From NCBI RefSeq assembly GCF_946885885.1, contig NZ_CAMPHN010000026.1, forward strand, positions 1-39,241: a stretch of DNA of 39,241 nucleotides, given 5' to 3'. The notes under the pieces were generated by a model. That model searched no databases and was not told the origin of the DNA. It saw nothing but the letters and a program-made list of their open reading frames with translations. A program made the position numbers and the translations under genes. The DNA comes from an uncultured Pseudomonas sp. (GTDB lineage Bacteria > Pseudomonadota > Gammaproteobacteria > Pseudomonadales > Pseudomonadaceae). Shown here piece by piece: positions 37,271 to 39,241 of the stretch. Positions within the stretch are counted from its first letter, which is position 1. The number at the start of each line of letters is the position of its first letter.

Positions 37271-39189
37271 GCTGTGCCGTGCGCACCGATCCCGATCTTA
37301 TCTGGAGTGCGGATCAAGCCGCGGCGGCCAGCGCCGATTTCGCCGAGCTACACGCCGCCTATGGCGGCCTGCTGTGGGTGGCTTTCGATCCGCAGCGGGC
37401 GCGCTGCGGCCTGTTCTTCTGGCGTGACGGCGAGGCGCGCGAGTTGACCCCGCCGGGCTATTCCGTGCGCAGCCGGGTCTACGAATATGGCGGCGGTGCC
37501 TGTTGCGCCACCGACCAGGGGGCGGCCTTCGTCAACGAGGCGGACCAGCAGGTCTACCTGCTGACGTCCATCGATGTTGGTGCGCACGGCGCACCCTACG
37601 CGCTGACCGCTCGGGCGGATTGCCGTTACGGTGATCTGTCCTTCGTCTCTGCCTGGCAGGCGCTGCTGGCCGTGGAGGAAAGCCACGAGGCGGCCGGGGT
37701 GATCCATCGCCTGGTGCGTATCGGCCTGGACGGTAGCCGCCAGGTGTTGCTTGCGGGGGCCGATTTCTATGCCGGCGCGGTGGCAAGCCGCGATGGCCGG
37801 CAACTGGCCTGGATCGAATGGGACCGGCCCAGCCTGCCCTGGGTCGCCACGCGGCTATGTCGGCGTGAAGACGGTGGCGCGGTCAGCGTGCTGGCTGGCG
37901 GACAAGGCGATCAATCGTTGCAGCAGCCGCGCTTCGACGATGAAGGGCGGCTTTGGGTGTTAAGCGATCGGCATGGCTGGTGGCAGCCTCTATGTGTCGA
38001 TGGCGTGAACGAGAGTGCCCACGATGCTCCCTACGATCATGCGGCCGCACCCTGGCAACTGGGGGGGCGGACCTACCTGCCGCTGGCAGGCGACGCCATG
38101 TTGCTCAGCCGTTTCGTGCAGGGTGTCGGCGTGCTGGTAGAGTGCGCCGCGCGCACCGATGCGGTCGGCGCAGGTGCCAATGGGGCGCATGGCCTAGGCG
38201 GCCCCGCGTCACCCTACGAACGGCGCCAGGCCGAGAGCTTCACCCGTTTTCGCGCCCTGGCGGCGGATGCCGGGCATTACTACTGCATCGCCGCTGCGCC
38301 GGATCGTCTGCCGGCGATACTGGCCATTGCCCGCGACAGTGGCGAACTGGCCATTCTCGCGGGGGGCGAGCAGCCCATGGACGCCGCCCATCTGCCTCAG
38401 CCGCAGCCCTTTGACTGCGCGATGGGCGCTGGCGAGCGCTGCCATGGTTTTTTCTATATGCCGGTAGAGGGGGGGCCGGTAGAGAGGGGCGAGAGGCCGC
38501 CGCTGCTGGTCTTTCTCCACGGCGGCCCCACTTCGGCCTGCTACCCGGTGTTCGATCCGCGTATCGCCTTCTGGACGTTGCGCGGTTACGCCGTGCTCGA
38601 TCTCAATTACCGTGGCAGCAGTGGCTATGGCCGCGCCTATCGTCTGCGTCTGGCAGGGCAGTGGGGGGCGCTTGAGGTGGAGGATATCCGCGCCGCTGTT
38701 GCCAAGCTGGCGGGCGAGGCTGTCATCGACCCGGCGCGGGTATTCGTGCGCGGTGCCAGTGCGGGCGGCTACAGCGCCCTGTGCGCCTTGATAAGCGGCG
38801 GCTTTGCCGGCGGCGCCAGTCTCTACGGGGTCAGCGATCCCTTGGCGTTGCGCCAGGGGACGCACAAGTTCGAGGCCGACTACCTCGACTGGCTGATCGG
38901 CGACCCCGTGCGGGACGCCGAGCGCTATGCGACGCGCACGCCGTTGTTACATGCCGAGGAGATCGAGGCACCGGTGATCTTCTTCCAGGGCGGCCGAGAT
39001 GCGGTGGTGCTGCCGGCACAGACCGAATCCATGGTCGCCGCCCTTAGCGCACGCGGGCTGGCGGTGGACTATCACCTCTATCCCGAGGAGCGCCATGGCT
39101 TTCGCCAGGCCGGTAATCAGGCCCATGCGCTGGAGTGCGAATGGCGCTTCTACCAGCATCTGCTGGCGGAAACGGAGCGGTCGTCTTAG
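37258..39189 (+). CDS. S9 prolyl-oligopeptidase-type peptidase of the pqq operon (PqqH-like)
   Basis: 643 residues from the ATG at 37258. An N-terminal beta-propeller (about 1-390) is followed by an alpha/beta hydrolase domain (about 400-643). The catalytic triad is visible: S501 in [12 protein letters not shown]581 in [10 protein letters not shown]613 in EERHGFRQ; the oxyanion HGGP loop is in [14 protein letters not shown]. It lies where P. aeruginosa has pqqH and may process PqqA or be a general peptidase. No good ribosome site; translation probably couples to pqqE. Residues 4-10, 108-114 and 294-320 are encoded by REP sequence, all in the propeller part. Confidence 0.88.
   Translation: MQGVGCAVRTDPDLIWSADQAAAASADFAELHAAYGGLLWVAFDPQRARCGLFFWRDGEARELTPPGYSVRSRVYEYGGGACCATDQGAAFVNEADQQVYLLTSIDVGAHGAPYALTARADCRYGDLSFVSAWQALLAVEESHEAAGVIHRLVRIGLDGSRQVLLAGADFYAGAVASRDGRQLAWIEWDRPSLPWVATRLCRREDGGAVSVLAGGQGDQSLQQPRFDDEGRLWVLSDRHGWWQPLCVDGVNESAHDAPYDHAAAPWQLGGRTYLPLAGDAMLLSRFVQGVGVLVECAARTDAVGAGANGAHGLGGPASPYERRQAESFTRFRALAADAGHYYCIAAAPDRLPAILAIARDSGELAILAGGEQPMDAAHLPQPQPFDCAMGAGERCHGFFYMPVEGGPVERGERPPLLVFLHGGPTSACYPVFDPRIAFWTLRGYAVLDLNYRGSSGYGRAYRLRLAGQWGALEVEDIRAAVAKLAGEAVIDPARVFVRGASAGGYSALCALISGGFAGGASLYGVSDPLALRQGTHKFEADYLDWLIGDPVRDAERYATRTPLLHAEEIEAPVIFFQGGRDAVVLPAQTESMVAALSARGLAVDYHLYPEERHGFRQAGNQAHALECEWRFYQHLLAETERSS
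37267..37287 (+). repeat. Family E REP across the pqqE stop and the peptidase N-terminus
   Basis: GTAG + GCTGTGC-CGT-GCGCACC, two changes from the pqqC-pqqD copy. Its TAG ends pqqE; in the other frame it encodes residues 4-10 of the peptidase. Confidence 0.8.
37579..37599 (-). repeat. Family E REP inside the peptidase gene
   Basis: On the minus strand, GTAG + GGTGCGC-CGT-GCGCACC, identical over all 21 nt to 35825-35845. On the coding strand it encodes GAHGAPY (residues 108-114) in frame. Confidence 0.88.
38137..38217. repeat. 81-nt in-frame family E REP pair inside the peptidase gene
   Basis: Left end GTAG + AGTGCGC-CGC-GCGCACC; right end an inverted copy with the GGCCTAGGCGGCC centre and CACCCTAC, matching the 34976-35010 copy. 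Exactly 81 nt, 27 codons without a stop, encoding residues 294-320 ([15 protein letters not shown] then [12 protein letters not shown]). Confidence 0.85.
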
Positions 39190-39199
39190 CAGGCCGTTG

Positions 39200-39228
39200 A
39201 AAAAAGCCAGAGCCTTCGTGGCTCTGGC
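39200..39228 (-). terminator. Terminator for a minus-strand gene beyond the window
   Basis: GCCAGAGCC (39206-39214) pairs with GGCTCTGGC (39220-39228). On the minus strand the stem is followed by six T. On the plus strand there is no T-run, so it does not obviously end the pqq transcript. Confidence 0.75.
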
Positions 39229-39241
39229 AAAATGGCGACCA

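Noticed and set aside
37258..39189. Frameshift or pseudogene status of the peptidase because of repeats inside it
   Set aside because: All insertions keep the frame, no stop occurs, and the catalytic triad and C-terminus are intact.

Overview
The window looks like chromosome of a Pseudomonas species (GC-rich, P. aeruginosa / P. mendocina / P. alcaligenes type). Gene content and order match known Pseudomonas blocks: phhC-phhB-phhA with divergent phhR, acsA-aotJQMOP-argR, gcl-hyi-glxR-ttuD-pyk with a divergent GlcG-like gene, a TetR gene and moaA, and pqqABCDE plus a peptidase. I recognised these from protein sequence alone; no database was searched. There are no tRNA or rRNA genes, prophage, CRISPR array or transposase genes.

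Layout. (1) 0-5.5 kb: an unrecognised membrane-anchored protein, then the phenylalanine hydroxylase operon phhABC (minus) with its divergent regulator phhR. Two TyrR/PhhR-type boxes lie between them. (2) 5.7-13.4 kb: acetyl-CoA synthetase, then the arginine/ornithine ABC transporter aotJQMOP and argR, with an ArgR-type operator before aotJ and a hairpin between aotJ and aotQ. (3) 13.5-22.2 kb: an orphan solute-binding protein, a four-gene caa3-type cytochrome oxidase operon (lipoprotein subunit II with cytochrome c domain, subunit I fused to III, a small membrane protein, CtaG-like), a DUF2231 protein, a CopD-like protein, a voltage-gated K+ channel with a C-terminal zinc ribbon, and a urea transporter. 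(4) 22.5-32.1 kb: the glyoxylate-to-glycerate operon gcl-hyi-glxR-ttuD-pyk, which carries glyoxylate through tartronate semialdehyde and glycerate to 2-phosphoglycerate, with pyruvate kinase last. It is flanked by a GlcG-like protein, a RutR-type TetR regulator and moaA. (5) 32.2-39.2 kb: a second orphan binding protein, a DUF2383 four-helix protein, and the PQQ operon pqqA-B-C-D-E with an S9 peptidase (pqqH-like).

Three things stand out. First, the spacers are full of REP-type repeats. At least six different palindrome families all carry the GTAG ... CTAC signature of REP elements mobilised by RAYT transposases. Four genes take their TAG stop codon from the GTAG of a REP, and one family has entered the peptidase reading frame at several places without breaking it. 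Second, the gcl operon and the TetR/moaA intergenic region share two operator types: a RutR-like box, which sits on the gcl -35 element, and a TTGTATACAA palindrome. This suggests a two-regulator circuit. Third, the fused oxidase subunit I has glutamine where the K-pathway lysine is expected and lacks the usual D-pathway asparagines.
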